Both the position numbers and the translations under genes were made by a program. Below the pieces are notes generated by a model that was not told the origin of the DNA, did not search any database, and saw only the letters and a list, made by a program, of their open reading frames with translations. DNA of 64,000 nucleotides from Psychrobacillus sp044762655 (GTDB lineage Bacteria > Bacillota > Bacilli > Bacillales_A > Planococcaceae). Below are positions 1-7,997 of this stretch, piece by piece; position 1 is the stretch's first letter; each line of letters opens with the position of its first letter. Location of the stretch: the NCBI RefSeq assembly GCF_044762655.1, contig NZ_JBIWER010000002.1, forward strand, positions 372,001 to 436,000, written 5' to 3'.

Positions 1-1011
1 ATCATTATGTCTAATGGACGAGAAGTCATTAAAATTCCGATTCGTTCATTAGATGAATATAAAATTCGATATAATTATGATTCATCCAAGCATGTTGGGC
101 AAGGTAATGGAGATAGCCAAGTAGGGGACGTTATTGCAAAAGGCTCTGGAGATGAACAGGGTAATGCAGGTCAAGGGAAACAGGCCGGCGACCAAGCAGG
201 TCAAGATTATTATGAAGCGGAGATATCCATTGCAGAAATAGAGCATGAGCTTTTTAACCAAATGGAATTGCCTAACTTAGAAGAGAAGGAACAAGCGGAA
301 ATTACAACAGAACATATCACTTTTAACGATATACGGAAAAAAGGCCTTATGGGTAATATTGATAAAAAGCGAACGATTATGACAGCTATTAAGAGAAATG
401 CAATGAAAGGGAAGGCAGAAATAATGCCTATTCATCAAGATGACTTGCGTTTTAAAACATGGGATGAAGTCGTAAAGCCAGAATCGAAGGCAGTTGTATT
501 AGCAATGATGGATACTAGTGGTTCGATGGGGAAATTTGAAAAGTATTGTGCCAGAAGCTTTTTTTTCTGGATGACAAGATTTTTACGCTCTCAATATGAA
601 ACGGTGGAAATTGAATTTATTGCCCATCATACGGAAGCAAAAGTTGTAACGGAGGAAGCATTTTTTTCAAAAGGAGAAAGTGGAGGTACGATTTGCTCCT
701 CGGCATATTCGAAAGCCCTAGAGCTCATTAAGGAGAAGTATAGTCCCTCCCGATATAACATTTATCCTGTACATTTTTCTGATGGAGAGAATATGACCAG
801 TGATAATATGAGATGTATTCAACTAGTGAATGAACTAATGGATGTTTCCAGTATTTTTGGCTACGGCGAAGTAAACGCACATAGCAGATATTCCACCTTA
901 ATGAATACCTATAAAAAAATTGAAAATCCAAAGTTCAGATACTATGTATTGAAGGAAAATCAAGATGTCTACGAAGCGCTAAAGCGTATTTTTCAAAAGG
1001 GAGCCAAGTAA
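1..1011 (+). CDS. yhbH: YhbH/DUF444 sporulation protein, 5'-truncated by window edge
   Basis: The frame is open from base 1 (Ile-Ile before the first Met at 7), and the family is usually about 390 residues, so roughly the first 50 residues lie outside the window. The visible part carries the family's basic/Gly-rich segment (IPIRSLDEYKIRYNYD, then GQGNGDSQVGDV) and a von Willebrand A-like domain with the MIDAS-type motif DTSGSMG at about residue 170 and SDGEN further on. YhbH/YeaH proteins partner with the PrkA/YeaG serine kinase in sporulation or starvation responses (established for the family). It overlaps spoVR by one base (TAATG), so the two are translationally coupled. By inference, prkA lies just upstream of the window. 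Confidence 0.93.
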   Translation: MIMSNGREVIKIPIRSLDEYKIRYNYDSSKHVGQGNGDSQVGDVIAKGSGDEQGNAGQGKQAGDQAGQDYYEAEISIAEIEHELFNQMELPNLEEKEQAEITTEHITFNDIRKKGLMGNIDKKRTIMTAIKRNAMKGKAEIMPIHQDDLRFKTWDEVVKPESKAVVLAMMDTSGSMGKFEKYCARSFFFWMTRFLRSQYETVEIEFIAHHTEAKVVTEEAFFSKGESGGTICSSAYSKALELIKEKYSPSRYNIYPVHFSDGENMTSDNMRCIQLVNELMDVSSIFGYGEVNAHSRYSTLMNTYKKIENPKFRYYVLKENQDVYEALKRIFQKGAK

Positions 1012-2405
1012 TGGAGAGAAAACTACAACATGCCATTGCGGAAATTACTGAAATTGCCACTTCGTTCGGCCTCGATACGTATCCCATGAGGTATGAGATT
1101 TGCCCCGCAGATATCATTTATACTTTTGGTGCGTACGGCATGCCCACACGTTTTGCTCATTGGAGCTTTGGTAAACAATTTCATAAGATGAAGATGCAAT
1201 ATGATTTCGGGCTCAGTCAAATTTATGAATTAGTAATTAATTCAGATCCATGCTACGCGTTTTTATTGGATACCAATAGCCTTATACAAAATAAGCTTAT
1301 AATTGCACATGTACTCGCCCATTGTGACTTTTTCAAGCATAATGTCCGTTTCTCTAATACACGTAGAGATATGGTGGAAAGTATGACCGCAACCGCGGAA
1401 CGAATTGCAGCCTATGAGAGACTATATGGAAAAGACGAGGTTGAGAGTTTTTTAGACGCAGTATTAGCAATACAAGAACACATCGATCCGTCTATTATGA
1501 GACCAAAATTGCCGGTTTACGATGACGAGGAAGAAATAGAGGTAGTAAGAAAAACAGATTATGATGATTTATGGAAATTGGATCATCGAGAAGATATAAC
1601 AAGATTGGTGCTTCCGTATCGAAAAAAATTCCCTCCGAAACCCGAAAAAGACCTGCTTCTTTTTATAGAGGAATACAGCAGTGAGTTAGAGGAATGGCAA
1701 CGGGATATTTTAACTATGATGCGAGAGGAAATGCTCTACTTCTGGCCGCAATTAGAAACAAAGATAATGAATGAAGGTTGGGCTTCCTATTGGCACCAAC
1801 GTATATTAAGAGAAATGGACTTAACGAGTGATGAAACAATTGAATTTGCCAAGTTAAATGCCAATGTAGTGCAACCTTCCAAAACAGGTATCAATCCATA
1901 TTATTTAGGTGTGAAAATTTTCGAAGATATAGAAAAGAGATATAATAATCCAACAAAGGAAATGAAAGATTTAGGAATTGAAATTAATTCTGGTCGAGAG
2001 AAAATGTTTGAAGTACGAGAAATAGAATCAGACATATCTTTTATTCGAAATTACTTAACAAAGGACTTAGTCAAACAGGAAGACTTATATCTATTTGAGA
2101 AGAAGAATGGAAACTATGAAATAACAGATAAGGATTATGAAAATGTCCGTGACCAACTTGTGTCTATGAGAGTGAATGGAAGCTTTCCTTATATTGTAGT
2201 AGAAAATGGGGATTATATGAGGCTTGGTGAGTTATATTTGCATCATGGATATGAAGGAACGGAACTAGATCCTCATTATTTGGAAAATGTTCTACCGTAT
2301 ATTCGTCAATTATGGGGGCGGACCGTACATTTGGAAACGGTCGTAGAAGGGAAACAGGTGTTATATTCGTTTGATGGTAAAAAAGTTTCGAAAATGAATA
2401 TATAA
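1011..2405 (+). CDS. spoVR: SpoVR family stage V sporulation protein
   Basis: This is a 464-residue protein of normal SpoVR/YcgB length. It has the family's conserved central segment MNEGWASYWHQRILREM (about residues 260-276) and the N-terminal block that follows FAHWSFGKQFHKMK. SpoVR is needed for normal spore cortex formation in B. subtilis; its biochemistry is not settled. The start ATG overlaps the yhbH stop, so it depends on upstream translation. In enterobacteria the homologues YeaG-YeaH and YcgB act in one stress response, so a direct yhbH-spoVR fusion into one operon makes functional sense. A strong terminator follows. Confidence 0.95.
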   Translation: MERKLQHAIAEITEIATSFGLDTYPMRYEICPADIIYTFGAYGMPTRFAHWSFGKQFHKMKMQYDFGLSQIYELVINSDPCYAFLLDTNSLIQNKLIIAHVLAHCDFFKHNVRFSNTRRDMVESMTATAERIAAYERLYGKDEVESFLDAVLAIQEHIDPSIMRPKLPVYDDEEEIEVVRKTDYDDLWKLDHREDITRLVLPYRKKFPPKPEKDLLLFIEEYSSELEEWQRDILTMMREEMLYFWPQLETKIMNEGWASYWHQRILREMDLTSDETIEFAKLNANVVQPSKTGINPYYLGVKIFEDIEKRYNNPTKEMKDLGIEINSGREKMFEVREIESDISFIRNYLTKDLVKQEDLYLFEKKNGNYEITDKDYENVRDQLVSMRVNGSFPYIVVENGDYMRLGELYLHHGYEGTELDPHYLENVLPYIRQLWGRTVHLETVVEGKQVLYSFDGKKVSKMNI

Positions 2406-2410
2406 AATGA

Positions 2411-2446
2411 AAACGAGATTCTGCATAAAGAGAATCTCGTTTTTCT
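2411..2446 (+). terminator. Rho-independent terminator after spoVR
   Basis: An inverted repeat AACGAGATTCT / AGAATCTCGTT (11 bp, 8-nt loop) is followed directly by a T run. It ends the yhbH-spoVR transcript. Confidence 0.9.
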
Positions 2447-2470
2447 CTATAGATAATAATTTAGCGTCTC

Positions 2471-2590
2471 ATTTGCGATATGCAACATTCAACTTGTGAT
2501 TTGTCACGGTGAACTTGCGAATTGTCTTTATCAACTTGCGGTTTACCGGGTTGAAGTTGCGATTCGCACCACTCAACTTGCTATTCGCCT
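2471..2590. repeat. Six tandem ~21-bp units (ACTTGCGATT-type)
   Basis: Units begin at 2471, 2492, 2513, 2534, 2555 and 2576, each exactly 21 bp apart apart from the incomplete last one. The shared core is ACTTGCGATTYG followed by a looser tract ending in TCA or TGA. The array ends at the 3' end of the yjcZ-like gene on the other strand. Some units carry stop codons, so it does not encode a clean peptide repeat in this frame. Confidence 0.8.
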
Positions 2591-2591
2591 T

Positions 2592-2723
2592 TTAATAACC
2601 GGAGTCACCATAGCCACACATAAAAGAAGCACCTACAATAATAAGCAAAATGAATAAAACAACAATCAGTACAAAGCCTGAACCAGACCCACTAGCACCA
2701 TCGTAACCATTATTACCTGACAT
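2592..2723 (-). CDS. YjcZ family small sporulation-type membrane protein
   Basis: A 43-residue protein with a Gly/Ser/Asn-rich N-terminus (MSGNNGYDGASGSGSG), then a single hydrophobic helix FVLIVVLFILLIIVGASF and a short Gly/Tyr tail. This is the signature of the YjcZ family of tiny, often multicopy Bacillus spore proteins. A second, closely similar gene lies at 49619. The start is an ATG on the minus strand. Role beyond spore association is unknown. Confidence 0.85.
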   Translation of the reverse strand: MSGNNGYDGASGSGSGFVLIVVLFILLIIVGASFMCGYGDSGY

Positions 2724-2817
2724 ATTAATCATCCCTACTTTCTTTGTGATAATAATAGAGTATTAACAAAACTAAAATTTATCAGGGCTACAAGGTAAAA
2801 AAGGTATTAAAAACATA

Positions 2818-2856
2818 AAAAATGCTCAGAGAAAAATTCACTCTGGGCATTTTTTC
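2818..2856. terminator. Hairpin with flanking A/T tracts
   Basis: AAAAATGCTCAGAG... pairs with CTCTGGGCATTTTTT around a short A-rich loop. It could terminate in either direction. It lies upstream of the yjcZ-like gene and downstream of nothing obvious on the plus strand. Confidence 0.6.
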
Positions 2857-2859
2857 CGT

Positions 2860-3290
2860 ACTTTCGTCCAGACTCAAGTGCCTAGTTCACTTGAGTCGCT
2901 TAGACCGACTACCTAGACATAGGTGCTTAGAGCTTTTGTTTAAAGATAAGAAAGTATATAAAAACATCTCGTAAACACTGGGTTCAAGGGACTTATAAGC
3001 ATGAATAATCATATGATTTTCGTTACAGCGCACTTTCATGTTTCAAAGCTAGCGTAGCGATGCAGAAACAGGTGGACGCTTTCTAGTTAAGCAAAGGCTA
3101 ATTTTATACTATATAATATGCATATTTCCTTATATTAAGGGTTTATTGTTGATTGTAGTGCAGGTGGCGACTCCAGTGGAAAGCACGAGGGAGAGACTAC
3201 TGGCTCGAGCTGTGCCCATGGAAAGCGTCCGACCGAAGCGGAAATCAATAGCATATCTAGGTTCTAGTTTTTTAAGAACGGGCGTCTTTT
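2860..3290. repeat. Gene-free stretch with degenerate Bacillaceae interspersed repeats
   Basis: No supported gene. 2868-2940 resembles the repeat beginning CCAGCTCCAGCGCCTAG and ending in GGCGCTTGCGCTTTT, heavily mutated; a better copy is at 21410-21600. 3150-3250 is a copy of the repeat running from TTGATTGNAGNGNAGG through GCGACTCC to GCGTCCG...GCGGAAATCAA. A further fragment (GGTGGACGCTTTCTAG) is near 3071-3086. The family resemblance is from memory of other Bacillaceae genomes. Confidence 0.6.
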
Positions 3291-3307
3291 TGCTCGGTTT
3301 TTGTTCT

Positions 3308-4186
3308 TTAAGAACCTACAAAATCTCCGCCATTTACATGAATCGTTTGACCAGTCATATAACTAGAATCAGTGGATGCTAAAAAAACATAAGCTGGTGC
3401 ATTTTCTGCGGGTTGCCCGCGGCGACCAATTGGCGTATTAGCTCCATGCTGTTTCACCTTTTCTTTATCGAAGGTAGCAGGGATGAGTGGCGTCCAAATG
3501 GGACCTGGGGCAACTGCATTTACTCTAATTCCCTTATCGATTAGGTTTAAAGCTAACGAACGCGTAAAGGTTGTTATTGCTCCTTTAGTAGCAGAGTAAT
3601 CGATCAGCTCGGGCGAACCATTGTAGGCTGTAATAGAGGAAGTATTAATGATTGTATCCCCTTTTTTCATATGCGGCAGTGCTGCCTGGGATAAATAAAA
3701 CATCGAATAAATATTGGTAGAGAATGTTTCCTGTAATTGATCAGGAGTTATGGCTAGAAAGTCCTCTGTTGGGAACTGCTTTCCTGCATTATTTACTAAT
3801 ACATTCAGTTGCCCGAACTCCTCCATCACTTTATCTATTGTTTGTTGACAGTTTTCATCATCACTTAAATCAGTTTTAATGGCTAATGCTTTTCCACCAT
3901 ACTGTTCTATTAGCTTTGCCGTTTTATCTGCATCGGGCTGCTCGTCTTCATCTAAGTAGACAATTGCGACATTTGCGCCTTCCTTCGCAAATGCAATCGA
4001 TACAGCGCGACCTATACCACTATCTCCACCTGTAACTAAGGCAACTTTGCCAGTTAATTTTCCAGATCCTTTATAGTTCTGGTCATCAAAAATAGGCTCT
4101 GGGTTCATTTCCTCTTCAATACCTGGTTGCTGTTGCTGTGTTTGACCAGAAACTTTATTGTCTATTTTCTCGTATTTATCTGCCAT
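3308..4186 (-). CDS. SDR family NAD(P)-dependent oxidoreductase (general stress type)
   Basis: A 292-residue short-chain dehydrogenase. The long hydrophilic N-terminus with a Q/E run precedes the Rossmann fold, which carries TGGDSGIGRAVS (nucleotide-binding TGxxxGxG), NNAG, and the catalytic YSATKGA (YxxxK). It ends VNGGDFVGS. This layout (about 45-residue leader, then SDR) is typical of the YhdF/YhxC/YdaD group, several of which are SigB-controlled general stress proteins in B. subtilis. I start it at 4186, where AGGAGG sits 7-8 bases upstream, not at an earlier in-frame Met. Substrate is unknown. Confidence 0.9.
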   Translation of the reverse strand: MADKYEKIDNKVSGQTQQQQPGIEEEMNPEPIFDDQNYKGSGKLTGKVALVTGGDSGIGRAVSIAFAKEGANVAIVYLDEDEQPDADKTAKLIEQYGGKALAIKTDLSDDENCQQTIDKVMEEFGQLNVLVNNAGKQFPTEDFLAITPDQLQETFSTNIYSMFYLSQAALPHMKKGDTIINTSSITAYNGSPELIDYSATKGAITTFTRSLALNLIDKGIRVNAVAPGPIWTPLIPATFDKEKVKQHGANTPIGRRGQPAENAPAYVFLASTDSSYMTGQTIHVNGGDFVGS

Positions 4187-4220
4187 TATGAATTCCTCCT
4201 TTAACTTAGTTGTTTCAATT

Positions 4221-4245
4221 ATTCCCTTCAAAAATAAAAACAAAC
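4221..4245 (-). promoter_or_regulatory. Candidate SigB promoter for the SDR gene
   Basis: On the minus strand GTTTGT (-35) and GGGAAT (-10) are separated by 13 bases. This matches the SigB pattern GTTTAA-N12-15-GGGWAW well, and fits a stress-type dehydrogenase. Confidence 0.55.
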
Positions 4246-4345
4246 GTCAAAGTGAGGATTTGTTCGAATAGTCCGTTACGTTTTTTATCATTACCAAGCG
4301 GGTATATATAGAGAGAATATACTTAAGAGAGAAGAGAGAATATAT

Positions 4346-5068
4346 ATGAAACCAATAATAGGAATTACTACAGAAGTTCAACCAGATGGCTGTTATTTTA
4401 TGCCTCCAGTTTACGCAAATGCTATAGTACAAGCAGGAGGAATCCCTATCTTAATACCTTTAGTCCCTGAGGAAGACATAGATGAGCTAAGTAAACGGCT
4501 AGATGGTCTTTTTGTAACAGGTGGAGAGGATATTGATCCAGGTTATTATGATGAAGTTCCTCATGTGCATTTAAAGCAGATTACTCCCCAATTAGATGAA
4601 ATGGAATACAAACTAATTCAAAAAATGCTGCAATTAGATAAACCTTATATCGGTGTATGCCGTGGATTACATATGTTAAATATCGTTCAAGGTGGATCAC
4701 TGTATCAATCCATTCATTCGCAACGGGAAGAACCGGTAATGCAACATCTTCAAAAGGCTATTAGGACGCATAGATCGCATCCGGTCAAACTAGAAAAGGG
4801 TAATCGAATTTATGATTTCCTGCAGGAGGAAGAATTTAAAGTGAACTCTTTTCATCATCAGGCTGTCAATAAAATTGGTAAAGGATTAGAAATACTTGCG
4901 AAAGCCTCAGATGGAATAGTAGAGTGTTTAGAAAGTAAAGAGCATAGCTTCGTTTTTGGCTTTCAGTGGCACCCAGAGGAATTTGCCGTTGATGGCGATG
5001 AACCATCTAAACGTATATTTAAAGCATATATAGATGCAGCGTTAGAGCGCAAAGATAAAAATAAATAA
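4346..5068 (+). CDS. Gamma-glutamyl-gamma-aminobutyrate hydrolase (PuuD-like, peptidase C26)
   Basis: A 240-residue class-I glutamine-amidotransferase-like hydrolase. The motifs are TGGEDIDPGYY, the nucleophile elbow GVCRGLHMLNI (Cys about residue 111), and the catalytic HPEEF near residue 213. PuuD-type enzymes hydrolyse gamma-glutamyl amides such as gamma-glutamyl-GABA; the exact substrate here is not shown by sequence. The ribosome site is only a purine-rich GAGAGAAGAGAG tract. It is followed by an amino-acid lyase that may share a metabolic theme but appears to have its own promoter (TTGAAT, then TAAAAT near 5070-5100). Confidence 0.9.
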   Translation: MKPIIGITTEVQPDGCYFMPPVYANAIVQAGGIPILIPLVPEEDIDELSKRLDGLFVTGGEDIDPGYYDEVPHVHLKQITPQLDEMEYKLIQKMLQLDKPYIGVCRGLHMLNIVQGGSLYQSIHSQREEPVMQHLQKAIRTHRSHPVKLEKGNRIYDFLQEEEFKVNSFHHQAVNKIGKGLEILAKASDGIVECLESKEHSFVFGFQWHPEEFAVDGDEPSKRIFKAYIDAALERKDKNK

Positions 5069-5136
5069 CTTGAATACTTTCCGTACTGAAATGATAAAAT
5101 GAGAAGAAAATTCCTAAATTACGGGAGGAAAAGGAT

Positions 5137-6222
5137 ATGATTGAAAGTATTTCTTTAATTGAAGCATATAAACAAACGCAATATCAAATAGCTGGAAATG
5201 GAAAAAGAAATATTCAAGTTCTAAAAGATGCCTTTGAAAAGATAGAGGGAGAGCAAGAAAGTGATATATACGGAAATGGGGAAGTTATTGAGGCATTTCA
5301 AGTGAAGATGGCTACTTATTTAGGGAAGGAGTCTGCTGTATTCTTCCCCAGTGGTACAATGGCTCAACAAATAGCCTTACGAATTTGGTGCGACGAAAAA
5401 GAGGTGAAGAAAGTCGCATACCATCCATTAAGCCATCTAGAAATTCATGAAGAGGATGGGTTAAAGGAATTGCATCATATAGATACAGTTTTACTTGGTG
5501 AAGAAACAGGCTTAATAGGATTAGAGGATGTCCTAAATTTAGATCAAGAAATAGCCTGTTTGTTACTAGAACTGCCTCAGCGAGAAATTGGTGGACAGCT
5601 CCCGGACTACAAAATGATTGTAGAAATCTCGGAGTATTGTAAAGCAAACGGTATCAGATTGCATTTAGACGGAGCAAGACTTTTTGAAATTCTTCCATAC
5701 TACCAGAAATCGGCAGCAGAGGTTTGTGGTCTATTTGATAGTGTATATATATCCTTTTATAAAGGACTTAGTGGATTAGCTGGTGCTATTCTTGCGGGGA
5801 ACAAAGAGTTTACACAACAATCGAAAGTCTGGAAGCGTCGACACGGTGGAGATTTAATAAGCCTTTATCCGTACATCATAAGTGCGAATTATTATTTTGA
5901 TAAGAGAATTTCAAAAATGGACCAATATTATGAAAGTGCAAAAGAATTAGCGGCACTATTCAATTCATGTCCCTTCATCCAAACTAAACCAGTTGTTCCC
6001 GTATCTAACATGTTTCATGTACATATAAACCGAACCAAAGATCAGGTAGAAGCTGTACTCAAAGAAATATACAACAAAACAAGTGTAGGCTTGACTAGCT
6101 ATCTTAGAGAAACTAACCAATCTAGCTATAGTTTTGAAGTGAGTGTCGGGGATCAATACAGTTCCATACCAAAAGATAAATTACATGATGCATTTCAATT
6201 ACTTCAAGTTAATCTTCAGTAA
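5137..6222 (+). CDS. Threonine-aldolase-like PLP-dependent beta-eliminating lyase
   Basis: A 361-residue fold-type I PLP enzyme of the GLY1/LtaE (beta_elim_lyase) group. It has the phosphate-binding region SAVFFPSGTMAQQIALR, the Asp-containing HLDGARLFE that contacts the pyridine ring, and the Schiff-base lysine in YISFYKGLSGLAGA. The family cleaves threonine or allo-threonine to glycine and acetaldehyde, but annotated members vary in specificity. A good GGGAGG site precedes the ATG. Confidence 0.88.
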   Translation: MIESISLIEAYKQTQYQIAGNGKRNIQVLKDAFEKIEGEQESDIYGNGEVIEAFQVKMATYLGKESAVFFPSGTMAQQIALRIWCDEKEVKKVAYHPLSHLEIHEEDGLKELHHIDTVLLGEETGLIGLEDVLNLDQEIACLLLELPQREIGGQLPDYKMIVEISEYCKANGIRLHLDGARLFEILPYYQKSAAEVCGLFDSVYISFYKGLSGLAGAILAGNKEFTQQSKVWKRRHGGDLISLYPYIISANYYFDKRISKMDQYYESAKELAALFNSCPFIQTKPVVPVSNMFHVHINRTKDQVEAVLKEIYNKTSVGLTSYLRETNQSSYSFEVSVGDQYSSIPKDKLHDAFQLLQVNLQ

Positions 6223-6278
6223 CCGATGAATAATATCGAAGAACTTACACACCTTATTCTTCATGGAGGTGAAATTTC

Positions 6279-6446
6279 ATGTCGCAGAAAAACAACAAAA
6301 ACAAGAGTAATTCATTAGACCGTGAAGAATTTGGTTTCGGATATGATGTCAGTCCAGATGATTTAGATGTATATGTGCAAAACAATAATGATCAAAAAAA
6401 GAAAAATAACGAAATCAAGTCTAATAAGAACAAACGAGAAAAATAA
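6279..6446 (+). CDS. Small Asn/Lys-rich hydrophilic protein, 55 aa
   Basis: A short ORF with a strong site (TGGAGGTG, 6 bases before the ATG) and its own terminator. It is highly charged, with an acidic middle (GYDVSPDDLDVYV) and an Asn/Lys-rich tail ending NKNKREK. It has no signal or membrane segment. I do not recognise the family. The composition is like small spore or stress proteins of Bacilli, which is only a suggestion. Confidence 0.7.
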   Translation: MSQKNNKNKSNSLDREEFGFGYDVSPDDLDVYVQNNNDQKKKNNEIKSNKNKREK

Positions 6447-6456
6447 CAATATGTAT

Positions 6457-6498
6457 CCCATTCACAAGACGGCACAAGTTTTGGAATGGGCTTTTTTT
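6457..6498 (+). terminator. Rho-independent terminator
   Basis: CCCATTC / GAATGGG stem followed by CTTTTTTT, just after the 55-aa gene. Confidence 0.85.
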
Positions 6499-6579
6499 AG
6501 TGTTCCCAAATTTTGAAGTTCTATTTCTGCCCTTTTTTTCTTACAGTGTAACAACAGCTAGAAAAAAGGGGATGTTCAC

Positions 6580-7452
6580 TTGTTAATAGATGGTGTTTTT
6601 TCAGGAGGTGGACTAAAAGGCTTTGCGTTAGTAGGAGCCTATCAAGTGCTAGAAGAAAAAGGATATCGATTTAAACGAGTAGCAGGAACTAGTGCAGGAG
6701 CTATTCTTGCTAGCTTTATTGCTGCTGGATTTACGAGTAAAGAAATAGAGGGATTATTAAACGAACTTGATACTTTAACCCTTTTAGATCCCCGCAAAAC
6801 AATCCTCCCATTGCCATTAATGAAATGGATTAATCTTTATTTTCGCTTAGGGTTATATCAAGGAAAGGCGCTCGAAAATTGGTTTTTAGAAAAACTGGCC
6901 ATAAAAGGGGTATATACTTTTTCAGATATTGAGCCAGGTTCGCTGAAATTAGTTGCTTCTGATCTTACAAACGGTAAAATGATGGTTCTTCCAGATGACT
7001 TAGAGCGTTACGGAATATCAGCAGCAAGTTTCCCAATTGCACGAGCTCTCCGTATGAGCTGTGGAATTCCCTTTTTCTTTGAACCAGTCAAATTGAAGGT
7101 TACGTCAGCTGATACGATTATTGTGGATGGTGGTGTGTTAAGTAATTTTCCAATGTGGATTTTTGACAATGGTAATAAAGAAAGGCCAGTTTTAGGCTTA
7201 AAATTAAGTAGCAAGTCAGAAGAAATGGAGCCTCGTAAAATAACGAACGGCTTACACTTATTTGAAGCATTATTTTCCACTATGAAAAATGCACATGATG
7301 AACGATACATTTCGAGGAAAATTGAAAAGAACATTATATTTATACCTGTGGAGGATTATGGAGCTACTCAGTTTAATATGAGTGAAGAAACGAAACAGGA
7401 ATTACTGGAAAAGGGTAGAAGTCGTGCCAATCAATTTTTGAAATTTTGGTAA
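6580..7452 (+). CDS. Patatin-like phospholipase
   Basis: A 290-residue patatin-domain protein. It has the oxyanion loop GVFSGGGLKGFALVGAY at the N-terminus, the nucleophile elbow GTSAG (Ser about residue 39) and the catalytic Asp in VDGGVL, so the Ser-Asp dyad is complete. Predicted activity is acyl hydrolysis of lipids. I use the TTG start at 6580, preceded by an AAAAGGGGATG site; an ATG start would cut into the oxyanion loop. No signal peptide is visible, so it is probably cytosolic or membrane-peripheral. Confidence 0.9.
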   Translation: MLIDGVFSGGGLKGFALVGAYQVLEEKGYRFKRVAGTSAGAILASFIAAGFTSKEIEGLLNELDTLTLLDPRKTILPLPLMKWINLYFRLGLYQGKALENWFLEKLAIKGVYTFSDIEPGSLKLVASDLTNGKMMVLPDDLERYGISAASFPIARALRMSCGIPFFFEPVKLKVTSADTIIVDGGVLSNFPMWIFDNGNKERPVLGLKLSSKSEEMEPRKITNGLHLFEALFSTMKNAHDERYISRKIEKNIIFIPVEDYGATQFNMSEETKQELLEKGRSRANQFLKFW

Positions 7453-7459
7453 GTAAAAT

Positions 7460-7485
7460 GTTTAATACGAGCAGTCAAAGGAATA
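7460..7485 (+). promoter_or_regulatory. Possible SigB promoter for the PNPOx stress protein
   Basis: GTTTAA at 7460 and GGAATA at 7480 with 14 bases between. The -35 is perfect and the -10 is weak. The B. subtilis counterpart YdaG is SigB-dependent. Confidence 0.35.
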
Positions 7486-7522
7486 ATACGAAAGAGGATA
7501 TATGAAAAGGAGAGTGTTATAC

Positions 7523-7942
7523 ATGGCAAAGACCGCAAAAGAGGAAGCGCTAAAAATCTTAGATAAGAATATGATTGGTACGATGGCAACAGTTCAGGGA
7601 AATAAACCACATTCTCGTTATATGACGTTCTTTAACGATAACTTTACACTCTATACAGCGACAAGTAAAAAAACGCATAAAGCGGAAGAACTGAAGCAAA
7701 ATCCAAATACACATATCCTATTAGGCTATGATGGACATGGACTTGGGGACAGTTTTTTAGAAATAGAAGGAACCGTTATTGAATCAGATGACGAAGCCAT
7801 GAAAGAAAAAGTTTGGAATAAGGCTTTGAAAGGCTGGTTTGATGGTCCCGAAGATCCAGACCTATTAATTTTAAAAGTCACTCCGACACAAATGCGATTA
7901 ATGAATACAAAAGGAGAAGAGCCTCAAGTCCTTGAACTGTAA
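7523..7942 (+). CDS. Pyridoxamine 5'-phosphate oxidase-fold general stress protein (YdaG/GS26-like)
   Basis: A 139-residue split-barrel flavin-binding protein. The pattern GTMATVQGNKPHSRYMTFF followed by LYTATSKKTHKAEELKQNP is typical of general stress protein 26. FMN or F420 binding is expected, but the physiological reaction is unknown. I choose the ATG at 7523, about 9 bases after AAGGAGAG, over an earlier Met at 7502. A convergent gene (EcsC) follows. Confidence 0.87.
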   Translation: MAKTAKEEALKILDKNMIGTMATVQGNKPHSRYMTFFNDNFTLYTATSKKTHKAEELKQNPNTHILLGYDGHGLGDSFLEIEGTVIESDDEAMKEKVWNKALKGWFDGPEDPDLLILKVTPTQMRLMNTKGEEPQVLEL

Positions 7943-7965
7943 GAATCCTCTTCCTTATATTGCGA

Positions 7966-7997
7966 GACCTATTTGTTGTTAAAGTAGGTCTTTTTTT
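7966..7997 (+). terminator. Terminator between convergent genes
   Basis: AGACCTA / TAGGTCT stem followed by T7. It overlaps the last codons of the convergent EcsC gene. Confidence 0.8.

Noticed and set aside
3146..3382. ORF of 78 codons on the plus strand
   Set aside because: It spans an interspersed repeat and the 3' end of the SDR gene on the other strand; no ribosome site or family.
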